64,000 nucleotides of DNA from Kushneria pakistanensis (GCF_014652795.1 NZ_BMZM01000001.1:310001-374000); one strand, 5' to 3'. Shown: positions 42,436 through 51,392, counted from the stretch's first letter. Numbers and translations: made by a program. Notes: a model not told the origin generated them from the sequence alone.

Positions 42436-43595
42436 CCGCCACCGCCATCGATTATCTGATCATCGGCGCGGGCAGCATGGGGCTTTCGACCGCGGACTGG
42501 CTGGCCCGCCACAGTGGGGCCCGCGTGCAGCTGCTGGATGCCTTTAGTCCGCCTCATGACCAGGGTGCGCATCATGGCGAGACGCGTCTGCTGCGTCAGG
42601 CCTACGGTGAGGGCAGCAGCTACGTGCCGCTGGCCCGGCGCGCGCTTGAACTCTGGAAGCAGCTTGAAAGGGAGAGCGGCGAAACGCTCTTTCTGCCCAC
42701 CGGCGTGCTCAACGTCGGCCCGCCCGAGGCGCCCTTTATTGGCCAGGTCGAGGCCAGCGCGCGCGAGCATGGCCTGGCGCTCGACAGCCTGACCGGTGAT
42801 CAGGCCGCCCGGCGCTGGCCCGGCTGGGCGCTGGACGCCACCATGCACGGTGGTTTCGAGCGTGATGCTGGCGTTTTGTATGTGGAGCGCATTCTCAAAT
42901 GCTGGCGCGAACGCGTTGCGCGTAGCCCGAACGTGTCGCTGGCGACCGGTGCTCAGGTGGTTCGGCTCGAGGCCGGCGAGCAGGGCGGCTGGGAAGCGGT
43001 CTGCGCCGACGGCCGACGCTTTGCGGCCGAGCGCGTGCTGCTATCGAGTGGTCAGCATCTTGCACCGCTGATGGCGGGGCTGGGGATCGAGCTGCCGCTC
43101 ACCCGGGTGCGCAAGACCTTTGCCTGGTATGAGAGCGATGCGCGCTACGCGCTGGGTGACTTCCCGGGCTTCAGCCTGACCACACCATCAGGTGCCATCT
43201 ATTACGGCTTTCCCGATATCGACGGCGCCGGCTTCAAGATCGGCCGCCACGATAGCGGCCAGCCGCTGCCGTCCGGCGAGACGATGGCGGCCTTTGGCGC
43301 TTGTGAGGATGATGTGGTCGAGCTTCAGCAGGTCGTGGATCGTTATTTTCCCGGTGTTGGGGCACTTCGATATGGGGCGGTGTGTCAGTACATCCGCACG
43401 CCTGATGAGCATTTTTTGATCGATGAGCTGCTGCCCGGACTGCTGGTGGCCGGAGGCTTTTCCGGTCACGGCTTCAAGTTTGCCAGCGCTCTGGGCGAGG
43501 CGCTTGGCATCTGGCTGGACCAGAACCGTCGCCTGCCGGAACTGGCCCTGTTCGCAATGACGCGCTTTTCATCGTCAGAAGGTCACCTTTCATGA
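42432..43595 (+). CDS. solA: SolA-like FAD-dependent amine oxidase (MTOX/sarcosine oxidase family)
   Basis: 387 residues with a GTG start overlapping the symporter stop (GTGA). The FAD motif LIIGAGSMGLSTADWLAR is near 9-26. The family block GAHHGETRLLRQAYGEGSSYVPLARRA contains the Arg/His positions that cover the flavin. A covalent FAD cysteine is expected, and GACEDDVVELQQ plus AVCQYIRTPDEHFLID matches the SolA C-terminal segment with Cys. It oxidises N-methyl amino acids to the amino acid, formaldehyde and peroxide. Coupling to an amino-acid-type symporter suggests that the pair imports and demethylates a substrate. The exact amine is not known. Confidence 0.82.
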   Translation: MTATAIDYLIIGAGSMGLSTADWLARHSGARVQLLDAFSPPHDQGAHHGETRLLRQAYGEGSSYVPLARRALELWKQLERESGETLFLPTGVLNVGPPEAPFIGQVEASAREHGLALDSLTGDQAARRWPGWALDATMHGGFERDAGVLYVERILKCWRERVARSPNVSLATGAQVVRLEAGEQGGWEAVCADGRRFAAERVLLSSGQHLAPLMAGLGIELPLTRVRKTFAWYESDARYALGDFPGFSLTTPSGAIYYGFPDIDGAGFKIGRHDSGQPLPSGETMAAFGACEDDVVELQQVVDRYFPGVGALRYGAVCQYIRTPDEHFLIDELLPGLLVAGGFSGHGFKFASALGEALGIWLDQNRRLPELALFAMTRFSSSEGHLS

Positions 43596-44431
43596 GCATC
43601 ATGCCGTTTACCACGCTGACCTGTCCGCTGGAGGGTGAGCCGCTGTCACGCACCGACGGTGGCTGGCGCTGCCCGCAGGGCCACACCTTTGATGTGTCAC
43701 GTCAGGGCCACGTCAATCTGCTGCCGGTACAGAAAAAGCGCTCGCTGGACCCGGGTGACAGCAAGGCCATGATTGCTGCCCGCCGGCGCTTTCTGGAGGC
43801 CGGGCACTATCAGGGCATTGCCGAGGCCGTCAGCCGCCGCGTGCTTTCTCACGGTCTGGCGCATGAGTCGCTTGCCATACTCGATGCCGGCTGCGGTGAG
43901 GGCTACTACCTGCGCGCACTGGCCGGCGTCGAGTCTGCTCGCAGGCTGTCACTGCTGGGGCTGGATATCTCCAAGTGGGCGGTGCAGGCCGCCGCCGGAC
44001 GTGACAAGCGCATGCAGTGGGTGGTCGGCAGCAATGCAGCGCTGCCGGTGCCGGATCAGTCTCTGGATGTGGTGCTGTGCATGTTCGGATTCCCGACGCC
44101 TGCCGAGTTTGCCCGTGTGCTGAAACCGGGTGGACTACTGCTGGAAGTCGAGGCCGGGCCCGATCATCTGATTGAGCTGCGCGAAATCATCTATCCAACG
44201 CTCAAGGCGCCGCGTGAAACGCGCCAGGCGCCAGCGCCAGGCTTTGCGTTTGATACCTTTGATGCCGTGCGCCATGAACGCTCGCTGGGGAGTGCCGAGC
44301 AGATTGCTGACCTGCTGGTCATGACGCCACATCTCTATCGGGCAAGTGCCGAAGGGCGGGCGAAGGCCTCGGCGCTTGCCCGTCTTGATGTCACGGTGGA
44401 TGTGCAGCTTCGAAGCAGTCGGCGTCTTTAG
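43592..44431 (+). CDS. rlmA: 23S rRNA (guanine-N1)-methyltransferase RlmA
   Basis: 279 residues. The N-terminal zinc-binding module, then the RlmA signature GHVNLLPVQKKRSLDPGDSKAM near 38-60 and the SAM motif ILDAGCGEGYYLRAL near 96. The family uses SAM to methylate G745 of 23S rRNA (G748 in Gram-positive RlmAII). In E. coli RlmA zinc is held by Cys5, Cys8, Cys21 and His25; here the aligned positions are Cys11, Glu14, Cys27 and His31, so one cysteine is replaced. The ATG overlaps the oxidase stop by four bases, making it third in an overlapping set. Confidence 0.88.
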   Translation: MSIMPFTTLTCPLEGEPLSRTDGGWRCPQGHTFDVSRQGHVNLLPVQKKRSLDPGDSKAMIAARRRFLEAGHYQGIAEAVSRRVLSHGLAHESLAILDAGCGEGYYLRALAGVESARRLSLLGLDISKWAVQAAAGRDKRMQWVVGSNAALPVPDQSLDVVLCMFGFPTPAEFARVLKPGGLLLEVEAGPDHLIELREIIYPTLKAPRETRQAPAPGFAFDTFDAVRHERSLGSAEQIADLLVMTPHLYRASAEGRAKASALARLDVTVDVQLRSSRRL

Positions 44432-44461
44432 CGGCGTCTTGACAGAGTCGTATCTCGCAAA

Positions 44462-44485
44462 ACAGCCCGGCCATGGCCGGGCTGT
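44462..44485 (-). terminator. Hairpin between convergent rlmA and cyoD
   Basis: ACAGCCCGGC (44462-44471) pairs perfectly with GCCGGGCTGT (44476-44485), loop CATG. On the minus strand it is followed by TTTTGCG, a short U-tract that fits termination of the cyo operon. Confidence 0.7.
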
Positions 44486-44517
44486 CCTGTATCGAGTGCG
44501 CGTTTTACGGCGCTTTC

Positions 44518-44865
44518 TCAGGGCATCATGCCGGGCAGCATGCGCTGGTAAAGATCAAACAGAATCCACAGCGTCCCGCCACACATGATCACCAGAATCA
44601 GCACGGTGAAGAGGATCAGCAGCAGATCCTCGCGCTTGTTTTTGGCCAGCGTGATGTGCATGAAAAAGCGCAGATGCACGATGACCTGGGCCAGTGCGCA
44701 GCCCCCGATCGTGATCCACAGCGTCATGCGCTCGATATCAATGAAGGCGACCAGCCCAAAGGGGATCAGCGTCAGCACCAGCGCCAGCCCAAACCCCCAC
44801 AGATAGTTTCGCTGCTCGGTTTTGCACTCGCGGGCTTCCTGCTCATTGAGCGTGCGTCTGCTCAT
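44518..44865 (-). CDS. cyoD: Cytochrome bo3 ubiquinol oxidase subunit IV (CyoD)
   Basis: 115 residues with three membrane helices, typical for CyoD. The block GFALVLTLIPFGLVA with ERMTLWITIGGCALAQVIVHLRFFMHI matches the family, which stabilises the Cu(B) site during assembly. It is the last gene of cyoABCD. No heme O synthase gene (cyoE) follows; a terminator comes next. Confidence 0.92.
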   Translation of the reverse strand: MSRRTLNEQEARECKTEQRNYLWGFGLALVLTLIPFGLVAFIDIERMTLWITIGGCALAQVIVHLRFFMHITLAKNKREDLLLILFTVLILVIMCGGTLWILFDLYQRMLPGMMP

Positions 44866-45506
44866 GACAGCCCTCCCAGATAGACCAGTGAAAAAATGCC
44901 GATCCAGACGATATCCAGAAAGTGCCAGAGGATCGCCAGGCGCAGAATGCCGGTCTTGACCGGAGCGTCCAGCCCGTGGACGGCCATCTGACCCAGCAGC
45001 GCCACCAGCCAGATGCAGGCCGCGGTCACGTGCAGGCCATGCAGCGGCACCAGCGAGAAAAATGCCGAGAGATAGCCGCTTCGACTGGGCACGCCGCCCT
45101 TGTCGAACATGCTGTGAAAGTCCTTGAGCTCAAAAAAGAGAAACGCAAGGCCAAGCGCCAGCGTGACCAGCAGCCAGACCACCAGCCGCACCCTGTCTTC
45201 CCGGTACTTGAGTGCCAGGGAGGCCATGCCAAAGGTGAAGCTGCTGACCAGCAGGATCATGGTCTGGATAAAGGCGCTCTTAAGCTCGAAAAGCGCCTGT
45301 GGCCCCGGCCCGCCGGCGGTGCCGCCCAGCATGGTGACGTAGGTGGCAAACAGCAGACCAAACAGGATCAGGTCGCTCATCATGAATACCCAGAAACCGA
45401 ACACCATTTCCTCGCGGGTGTCCTCTTCCTGAGCGTGCGCGGCCCCCAGATTGAGACCGGGATGGCGACTGTTGCCTTCAAGCGCGTGAGTGTCGGTTGA
45501 GCTCAT
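44862..45506 (-). CDS. cyoC: Cytochrome bo3 ubiquinol oxidase subunit III (CyoC)
   Basis: 214 residues, five membrane helices. FGFWVFMMSDLILFGLLFATY near 35 and the C-terminal SLVPLHGLHVTAACIWL with LAILWHFLDIVWIGIFSLVYL are haem-copper oxidase subunit III patterns. It overlaps both neighbours by four bases, as is usual for this operon. Confidence 0.94.
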   Translation of the reverse strand: MSSTDTHALEGNSRHPGLNLGAAHAQEEDTREEMVFGFWVFMMSDLILFGLLFATYVTMLGGTAGGPGPQALFELKSAFIQTMILLVSSFTFGMASLALKYREDRVRLVVWLLVTLALGLAFLFFELKDFHSMFDKGGVPSRSGYLSAFFSLVPLHGLHVTAACIWLVALLGQMAVHGLDAPVKTGILRLAILWHFLDIVWIGIFSLVYLGGLS

Positions 45507-47608
45507 TGCACGGCTCCCTCGATGGGTGGCACGGGTCGACCGTGATTGGCGGTGGTCTGCTCCAGTGAGCGGTCGATCGGGTTGGTCCGCCTGACCTGTT
45601 CCAGCCAGTGCTCATGGCTGCGCTGCACTTCATGGGCAGGAATGGTGCGGGTCGTGCTGCGCACAAAGCCGCGGGCGATCACGGCGACCAGCGTCACCAG
45701 GCCCGCACCAATCACCAGCCACCACATGTACCAGACCAGACCAAACGCCATGGCAAGACCGGTGATGCCAATGATCACGCCCATGGTGCTGTTGGCCGGC
45801 ATCTCGATATCGACATAGTGGTCAGGCGCCTGCCAGCCCTGGCCGCGGTCCTTCTCGGTCATGAAGGCATCGATGCTGTAGATCTCGGGAAGCACCGGGA
45901 AGTTGTACTCCGGCGGTGGCGCGGAAACGGCCCATTCCAGCGTTCGGCCATCCCAGGGATCACCGGCAAAGACGTTGTTGGCGTGGCGGTCGCGGATGCT
46001 CACCCACAGTTGCATCAAAAGGCACAGCAGCGCGCACAGGATCACCATTGCCCCGATACCCGCCGTAATCATCCAGGGGAGATATTGCGGTTCAAAATAC
46101 GCCACCGAACGGCGCGGCATGCCCATCAGCCCCAGCACGTAGAGCGGGAAGAAGGTCAGCATGAAGCCGATGATCCAGCAAAAGGCGGCCCGGTAGCCCC
46201 AGCGCTCTTCCAGACGAAAGCCGGTAGCCTTGGGGAACCAGAAGTTGGTGGCGCTGAGCATGCCGAACAAAAGCCCCGGGATCAGCATGTTGTGGAAGTG
46301 GGCAATCAGAAACAGCGAGTTGTGCACCTGATAATCCACGCTGGGGGTGGCCAGGATAATGCCGGTCATGCCGCCCAGCACGAACAGCATGATAAAACCG
46401 ATGGCATAGACCATGGGTACCGACAGCCGGATACGTCCGCGGTACATGGTCAGCATCCAGTCATAGACCTTCACGCCGGTGGGAATGCCGATCAGCATGG
46501 TGGCGATACCGAAGGCGGCGTTGATGTGCGCACTCTGGCCCATGGTGAAAAAGTGATGCAGCCAGACGGTAAACGAGAGCACCGCAATGCACATGGTGGC
46601 AATGACGAGGATCCTGTAGCCGTAGATGCGCTTGCCCGAGAAGGTGGCAAATATCTCGGAGAAGATACCAAAGGGCGGCAGGATCAGGATGTAGACCTCG
46701 GGGTGACCAAAGGCCCAGAGCAGATTGACGTAGTTCATCATGTTGCCCCCCAGATCGGTGGTGAACATGTGAAAGTCGAGATAGCGATCCAGCGCCAGAA
46801 GGCCCGTGGCGACCGTCAGCGGCGGCATGCCAAAGATCATCAGGATGGCTGTACACAGCGCCGTCCAGGTAAAGAGCGGCATGCGAAAGAGTTTCATGCC
46901 CGGCGCGCGTTTCTTGAAGATGGTGACGGCGAAGTTGATGCCGGTCAGCGTTGAGGAAAGCGTGGAGAGCGTGACCGCCCAGAGCCAGTAGTCGACGCCT
47001 GCGCCCGGGTTATAGGCAAGCTCGGTGAAGGGCGGGTAGCCGGTCCAGCCGCCGGTGGAAAAGGGCGCCAGCACCAGGGAGATCATCACCAGCGCTGCCC
47101 CTGCTGCCGTCAGGCCAAGGCTTACCTGATTCATGACAGGGAAGGAGAGATCCCGCGCGCCAATCTGCAGCGGCATCACGTAGTTGATGATGCCGGTCAG
47201 AAACGGCATCGCCATGAAAAAGATCATGATGGTGCCGTGGGTGGTAAAGAGCTCACCGAAGTGCTCGGCGGTCAAGAAGCCGCCATCAAGTCCGAATGTC
47301 TGCTGGACCCGCATGAGCACGGCCTCAATGATGGCGCGTGACAGCATCACCAGGGCAATGACAATGAACATGATGCCGATCTTCTTGTGATCGGGACTGG
47401 TCAGCCACTCGGACCACAGGTATTTCCACTTGCCAAGCCAGGTCACCAGCACGATGGCCGCAAGCGCCCCCAGCACCACCATGCCGGCGGCGCCGGTGGC
47501 GATCACGCCATTGATGACGGTCATGGGGGAGTGATCGTGCAGCATGCTCCAGAAGGGCAGCGCGTCCCAGCCAAGCCGGCCAAAAATCAGGCTTGTTGCA
47601 TCACTCAT
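45503..47608 (-). CDS. cyoB: Cytochrome bo3 ubiquinol oxidase subunit I (CyoB)
   Basis: 701 residues, about 15 helices. The low-spin haem and binuclear-centre ligands are visible: FTTHGTIMIFFMAMPF, WAFGHPEVYILILPPFG with the cross-linked His-Tyr pair, SFTVWLHHFFTMG (two Cu(B) histidines), and LIAHFHNMLIPG (haem o3 and b histidines). IPTGVK carries the K-channel lysine. It reduces oxygen to water with electrons from ubiquinol and pumps protons. Order cyoA-B-C-D is standard. Confidence 0.96.
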   Translation of the reverse strand: MSDATSLIFGRLGWDALPFWSMLHDHSPMTVINGVIATGAAGMVVLGALAAIVLVTWLGKWKYLWSEWLTSPDHKKIGIMFIVIALVMLSRAIIEAVLMRVQQTFGLDGGFLTAEHFGELFTTHGTIMIFFMAMPFLTGIINYVMPLQIGARDLSFPVMNQVSLGLTAAGAALVMISLVLAPFSTGGWTGYPPFTELAYNPGAGVDYWLWAVTLSTLSSTLTGINFAVTIFKKRAPGMKLFRMPLFTWTALCTAILMIFGMPPLTVATGLLALDRYLDFHMFTTDLGGNMMNYVNLLWAFGHPEVYILILPPFGIFSEIFATFSGKRIYGYRILVIATMCIAVLSFTVWLHHFFTMGQSAHINAAFGIATMLIGIPTGVKVYDWMLTMYRGRIRLSVPMVYAIGFIMLFVLGGMTGIILATPSVDYQVHNSLFLIAHFHNMLIPGLLFGMLSATNFWFPKATGFRLEERWGYRAAFCWIIGFMLTFFPLYVLGLMGMPRRSVAYFEPQYLPWMITAGIGAMVILCALLCLLMQLWVSIRDRHANNVFAGDPWDGRTLEWAVSAPPPEYNFPVLPEIYSIDAFMTEKDRGQGWQAPDHYVDIEMPANSTMGVIIGITGLAMAFGLVWYMWWLVIGAGLVTLVAVIARGFVRSTTRTIPAHEVQRSHEHWLEQVRRTNPIDRSLEQTTANHGRPVPPIEGAVQ

Positions 47609-48648
47609 GGCTGCGCCTTCCTGTGCTGATGTGAGGACGATGCCGCCTCGGAAGAGGAGGATGTGTCATCGTTTGAGGGATTTTGAATCACGCTGGTACG
47701 GGTAGTGCCCAGCTGTGGCGGTGAGACGTCAAGCGCCGACCAGTCGATGGGTGAGCCGTCCATGATGGTGTGAAAGAGCCCGTTCGGTACCGAGGACAGG
47801 CGAATCACCGCGTCACTGTCACGCGTATCAAGCCCGAGGGCGCGCGCGACATCACGATTGTCACCCTTTTGGGCGATGATCTCGTAGGTGTCCTGATCCA
47901 GCGGCCGACCCTGCTCGCGGGTACGCTGAACAAACTCGGCAAAGGTATCGTCATCGACGGCGCGGGTGATAAAGCGCTGGCGGTGAAAGCCTTCGCCGTT
48001 GTACTGCATGTTCTTGCCTTCAAAGCGGCCCGGGTGATCCGCCTTGAGGTGCAGCCGGGTCACCATGCGGTTCATGACATCGATCTGACTCCCCAGCGCC
48101 GGAATAAAAAATGACTGCAGGACAGAGGCCGAGGTCAGTGAAAAGGAGATCGGGCGATCCACCGGGATGACCAGCTGGCCCAGCGTGGCGATCCCCTGGT
48201 CGGGGTAGATGAAAAGCCACTTCCAGTCATACCCCACGATCTGTATTTCCAGCGGCGGCTGGTCGCCGGCAATGGGGCGGTAAGGGTCAAGCTCCTGGGT
48301 CTGGCGCCAGACATAAACGCTCAGAATGGCCACAATCAGAATGGGTACCGCCCACATGGTGATGTCCAGCCAGCGCGACATGTACCATTTCGGACGATAG
48401 ACCGCGTGGCCGCGATAGCGATAGCGCCAGAGAATCAGCGGCGTCTGTATGATGACCGGGATGACCACGAGCATCACCAGCGCAATGACGATCCAGAAAT
48501 GGTAACGCTGTGCCTCGGCGACCTGACCCTGTGGGTTCATGAAGCCGGGCATGTCAGCGCCGCAGCCCGACAGCAATACCAGCAAAACGAGCAGGACATA
48601 TCGGTTGCCCTGCCGGAAAAAGTATCTTGTGCGTCCTGTCACGGACAT
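47605..48648 (-). CDS. cyoA: Cytochrome bo3 ubiquinol oxidase subunit II (CyoA), lipoprotein
   Basis: 347 residues. Lipobox LLSGC near 29, two membrane helices at about 50-72 and 90-112, then a cupredoxin domain (VGYDWKWLFIYPDQGIATLGQLVIPVDRPISF, SFFIPALGSQIDVMNRM). The Cu(A) Cys/His ligands are absent, as expected for a quinol oxidase. A Ser/Asp-rich tail of about 35 residues closes the protein. First gene of the operon; overlaps cyoB by four bases. Confidence 0.94.
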   Translation of the reverse strand: MSVTGRTRYFFRQGNRYVLLVLLVLLSGCGADMPGFMNPQGQVAEAQRYHFWIVIALVMLVVIPVIIQTPLILWRYRYRGHAVYRPKWYMSRWLDITMWAVPILIVAILSVYVWRQTQELDPYRPIAGDQPPLEIQIVGYDWKWLFIYPDQGIATLGQLVIPVDRPISFSLTSASVLQSFFIPALGSQIDVMNRMVTRLHLKADHPGRFEGKNMQYNGEGFHRQRFITRAVDDDTFAEFVQRTREQGRPLDQDTYEIIAQKGDNRDVARALGLDTRDSDAVIRLSSVPNGLFHTIMDGSPIDWSALDVSPPQLGTTRTSVIQNPSNDDTSSSSEAASSSHQHRKAQP

Positions 48649-48751
48649 ATCTCCTCAATCCTTGATGCGAGATAGTTCCCGACACCTCGACGTGTTCCGG
48701 GTCGGGCACCACTATAGCCAGGCATTGTCGCTTAAGCATTACTGAAGGTTG

Positions 48752-48778
48752 CAGTCGGGACGTTTCAGGTCCCGACTG
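48752..48778. other. Hairpin in the gap between cyoA and the deaminase gene
   Basis: CAGTCGGGAC (48752-48761) pairs with GTCCCGACTG (48769-48778), 7-base loop, no T-run. It lies 35 bases before the deaminase ATG and also upstream of cyoA, so it may sit in either 5' leader or be a protein site. Confidence 0.4.
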
Positions 48779-48812
48779 ACACGTCTCAATATCAGCGAAG
48801 GAAGCGCATCAA

Positions 48813-49343
48813 ATGATCAATGAAGAGGCTTGCAAGCATCTTGAACGCTGTGTGGTGCTGGCGCGCGAGGCCCTTGAGGCCGGCGACGACCCCTTTGGCA
48901 GTGTGCTGGTCGATGACAGTGGCAAGGTGCTTTGTGAGGCGCGCAATCGGGTGGTGACAGGAGATGCCACCGAGCACCCGGAGCTGGTGCTCGCACGCTG
49001 GGCGGCGGCCAACATGACGCCCCAGGCGCGCGCCCGCGCCACGGTTTACACCTCGGGCGAGCACTGTCCGATGTGCGCTGCCGCCCACGCCTGGGCAGGG
49101 CTCGGGCGTATTGTCTTTATCAGCTCATCAAGGCAACTGAGCGAGTGGATTGCGCAGTTCGGGGCGCCGGCATCACCTGTTGCCATGCGTCCGATAGGAG
49201 AGATCGCGCCCGGGGTGGCCGTGGAAGGGCCGGTCGAGGCACTGGTGGACGCCGTTCGGGCGCTGCATGAAAGACGTCATCGCACGCCTCACAACACACC
49301 CTACAAGAGAGTCCTGCCGTTTACCGGGTCGTTTGAGCGCTAG
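48813..49343 (+). CDS. Cytidine/guanine-deaminase-fold nucleoside deaminase
   Basis: 176 residues. The zinc site is HPEL near 50 (His and catalytic Glu, in TEHPELVLARWA) and GEHCPMCAAAH near 84-94 (two Cys ligands). The first motif is HPE rather than the usual HAE. The C-terminus resembles nucleoside or guanine deaminases more than TadA. Substrate uncertain. It converges with yejK, overlapping it by four bases. Confidence 0.85.
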   Translation: MINEEACKHLERCVVLAREALEAGDDPFGSVLVDDSGKVLCEARNRVVTGDATEHPELVLARWAAANMTPQARARATVYTSGEHCPMCAAAHAWAGLGRIVFISSSRQLSEWIAQFGAPASPVAMRPIGEIAPGVAVEGPVEALVDAVRALHERRHRTPHNTPYKRVLPFTGSFER

Positions 49344-50338
49344 CCGCGCTGGTCGCGAATCTGCGCCTTGAGCTTGTCGGGTACCTTCTTGATGATCAGC
49401 CGATCCTGCGCCTCGTTGTATTCAATGCTGTCGCCGAGCAGGTGGGAGTCAAAGCTGATCGACATGCCACTGGCGCGCCCGGTAAAGCGGCGAAACTGCT
49501 GCAGGGTGCGCTTGTCCGGGGGGATCTCGGGCGAAAGGCCGTAGTCCTTGTTGCGGATATAGTCATAAAAGGCGTCGGGTCGCTCCTCATCCACCAGGCT
49601 TGAGAACTCCTCAAGGGTAATCGACTCGCCGCGTTTGGACTGATCGCTGGCGTAGTCGATCACCACGTCGGTCTTCTCACGACTTTGTGTTTCATCCATC
49701 GATTCGCTTTCGACATAGTCGCTGAAGGCCTTGAGCAGGGTGCGGGTCTCGCTGGAGGCGTCCACGCCCTCGGTACAGCCCAGCAGTGCCTGGAAATCCT
49801 CGCTGAGCTTCTTGCCGCCGCGGTCACGAGTAAAGGCGATGTACTGTTTCGACTGGCCTGCCTGCCATTGGGTCAGATCAATGCGTACGGCCAGCGTCAT
49901 CTGGCTCAGATTGAGCTGACGGCCTGTGGTGACATTGAAATGTTCATCCAGCGTGAAGCCTTCCCGGTAGTGCAGCAGTGCCACGGTCAGAAATTCGGCC
50001 TCGCCCTGACGGGCATGCACAAACAGTAGGGGCCCGCCGGTAGAGAGGTGCTCATCAATCAGCGTGCGAAAGCTCTCGGCGGCCTGCTGCGTAAAGGCGA
50101 CAAAATCACGGTTGCCGGCCAGATAGTCGCTCAGGCCCTGAGCAAACGGGCTTTGCGCCTCGACGCCATTGAAATGGCCCCAGCCCTTGGTCTTGCCATT
50201 GAAGGTGGCATTAAAATGATTGAGCAGCGCTTCCATGGCGTCCGAGCCTGCCATGGGGGCCGACGTGCAGCTCAGCGTGGCGCTCTGGTCGTCAGCGGAT
50301 TTGTCGAGATAATGAACAATGCTTTGAACAATCGGCAT
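49340..50338 (-). CDS. yejK: Nucleoid-associated protein YejK (NdpA family)
   Basis: 332 residues from ATG 50338, with GGA eight bases upstream; ATG 50347 is also possible. The family layout is clear: short basic start, HFNATFNGKTKGWGHF, LLFVHARQGEAEFLTVALL, NLSQMTLAVRIDLTQW, YIAFTRDRGGKKLSEDFQALLGCTEGVDA, and C-terminal FRRFTGRASGMSISFDSHLLGD. YejK is a nucleoid-associated protein reported to contact topoisomerase IV. It is diverged from the E. coli copy but full length. Confidence 0.88.
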   Translation of the reverse strand: MPIVQSIVHYLDKSADDQSATLSCTSAPMAGSDAMEALLNHFNATFNGKTKGWGHFNGVEAQSPFAQGLSDYLAGNRDFVAFTQQAAESFRTLIDEHLSTGGPLLFVHARQGEAEFLTVALLHYREGFTLDEHFNVTTGRQLNLSQMTLAVRIDLTQWQAGQSKQYIAFTRDRGGKKLSEDFQALLGCTEGVDASSETRTLLKAFSDYVESESMDETQSREKTDVVIDYASDQSKRGESITLEEFSSLVDEERPDAFYDYIRNKDYGLSPEIPPDKRTLQQFRRFTGRASGMSISFDSHLLGDSIEYNEAQDRLIIKKVPDKLKAQIRDQRG

Positions 50339-50442
50339 GACAGCCATCCGGCAGAAAAGTGTGGGGCGATGATAACGCGCCAGCCGGTTCGGGGGCAGGG
50401 CTTCCCGTTGAGTGTCGTGGCTGGACACAACAGGATTACCTC

Positions 50443-50916
50443 ATGATGCATTCTTCTGTTCGCCCTTACCGGTGCGATGATTTTGTCGCGTTTGTCGCGC
50501 TGTATCAGCGCAGCAAGGGTGATGAATTCCGCTTTGAAACCAACGGGCCTGATCGATTTGAAGTTATACCGTTACCTTCGGATGAAGCACGTTTAAAATC
50601 TTTCAGCATATCCGAAGTACGGGTAATGGAAGATGATCAGGGCATGACCGGTGCCATCTACTGGCAGGGGAGTCACATTGTCGGCCTGCTGGTGGATCCG
50701 CGAGCGCGGGGCAGGGGGCTTGGGCGGGCCTTGATGGCAGCGGCCCTTGCGCGGATGGAGAAGACGGTCACTCTCGATGTGGTGGCCTCCAATGCGCCGG
50801 CGATCAGGCTGTATGAATCCCTACGCTTTCAGGGAGTGGGTCAGCGCGAGGGATTCTATCAGGGGGTACCTGTCATGCTGCTCAGGATGAAGCGCGAACC
50901 GAATGATCACGCCTGA
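50443..50916 (+). CDS. GNAT N-acetyltransferase
   Basis: 157 residues from ATG 50443 (AGGA eight bases upstream). Unrelated in detail to the YafP-like pair. The acetyl-CoA motif is LLVDPRARGRGLGRALMAAALARM near 84-107, and the C-terminal strand-helix is VVASNAPAIRLYESLRFQGVGQREGFY, as in RimI-like and YhfO-type acetyltransferases. The substrate cannot be assigned. It diverges from yejK. Confidence 0.85.
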   Translation: MMHSSVRPYRCDDFVAFVALYQRSKGDEFRFETNGPDRFEVIPLPSDEARLKSFSISEVRVMEDDQGMTGAIYWQGSHIVGLLVDPRARGRGLGRALMAAALARMEKTVTLDVVASNAPAIRLYESLRFQGVGQREGFYQGVPVMLLRMKREPNDHA

Positions 50917-50976
50917 CAGCAGCACTGCCTTTTCCATGCACCTTCAGCGCTCATCGCGCCCTTGTGATACTGGCGC

Positions 50977-51144
50977 TCAGATTCGCGCGTCGTTCTGTCG
51001 AGCCGCCTCGTTACGAGGCTGGCCATCCATCAGGGTGGAATGAGATTGCTCGGCTCTGGAGAGCGAAGGATTGCCAGCGAAGACCAGGCCGTAGATCAGC
51101 AGGATGGCAACGGCTATCGCAAGGAATTTGTCAGTCAATGTCAT
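50977..51144 (-). CDS. 55-residue single-helix membrane protein
   Basis: A small minus-strand gene: ATG at 51144, GGGAGC about ten bases upstream, TGA at 50979-50977. The product starts MTLTDKFLAIAVAILLIYGL, one clear membrane helix (about 6-24), followed by a polar tail ending QNDARI. No known family recognised. The good ribosome site, hydrophobic helix and charge distribution argue for a real protein. It lies between a GNAT gene and the YSC84 gene and is divergent from the latter. Confidence 0.6.
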   Translation of the reverse strand: MTLTDKFLAIAVAILLIYGLVFAGNPSLSRAEQSHSTLMDGQPRNEAARQNDARI

Positions 51145-51246
51145 GATGGTAAAGCTCCCGATCCCGAGTCATGTGATAAGCCCTGATCACGCTGCAGTGA
51201 TATCGTGACTGTTTCATGACAACGACGGTCGAAAGAAAAAAGCGTC

Positions 51247-51277
51247 TTTATATAGGCATTTTTATAAGGGCATTTTT
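51247..51277 (+). repeat. Short AT-rich direct repeat upstream of the YSC84 gene
   Basis: Two imperfect copies of ATA(AG)GGCATTTTT follow each other about 115-145 bases before the gene, each including a TATA-like hexamer. They may be part of the promoter. Confidence 0.35.
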
Positions 51278-51392
51278 CGGATACGCCGGCCGAGACGACG
51301 TTTCTGGTCTATAACTCAAGGCTGGTGCTGCGAGCTTTTAATATCGCCGTAAGGTTTGCACCAGCGCATTTTCCATGGAAGGAGGTCAGTCT

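Noticed and set aside
45608-46954. 448-codon plus-strand frame opposite cyoB
   Set aside because: Antisense shadow of an unmistakable cytochrome oxidase subunit I gene; composition is rich in His, Gln and Gly with no hydrophobic core.
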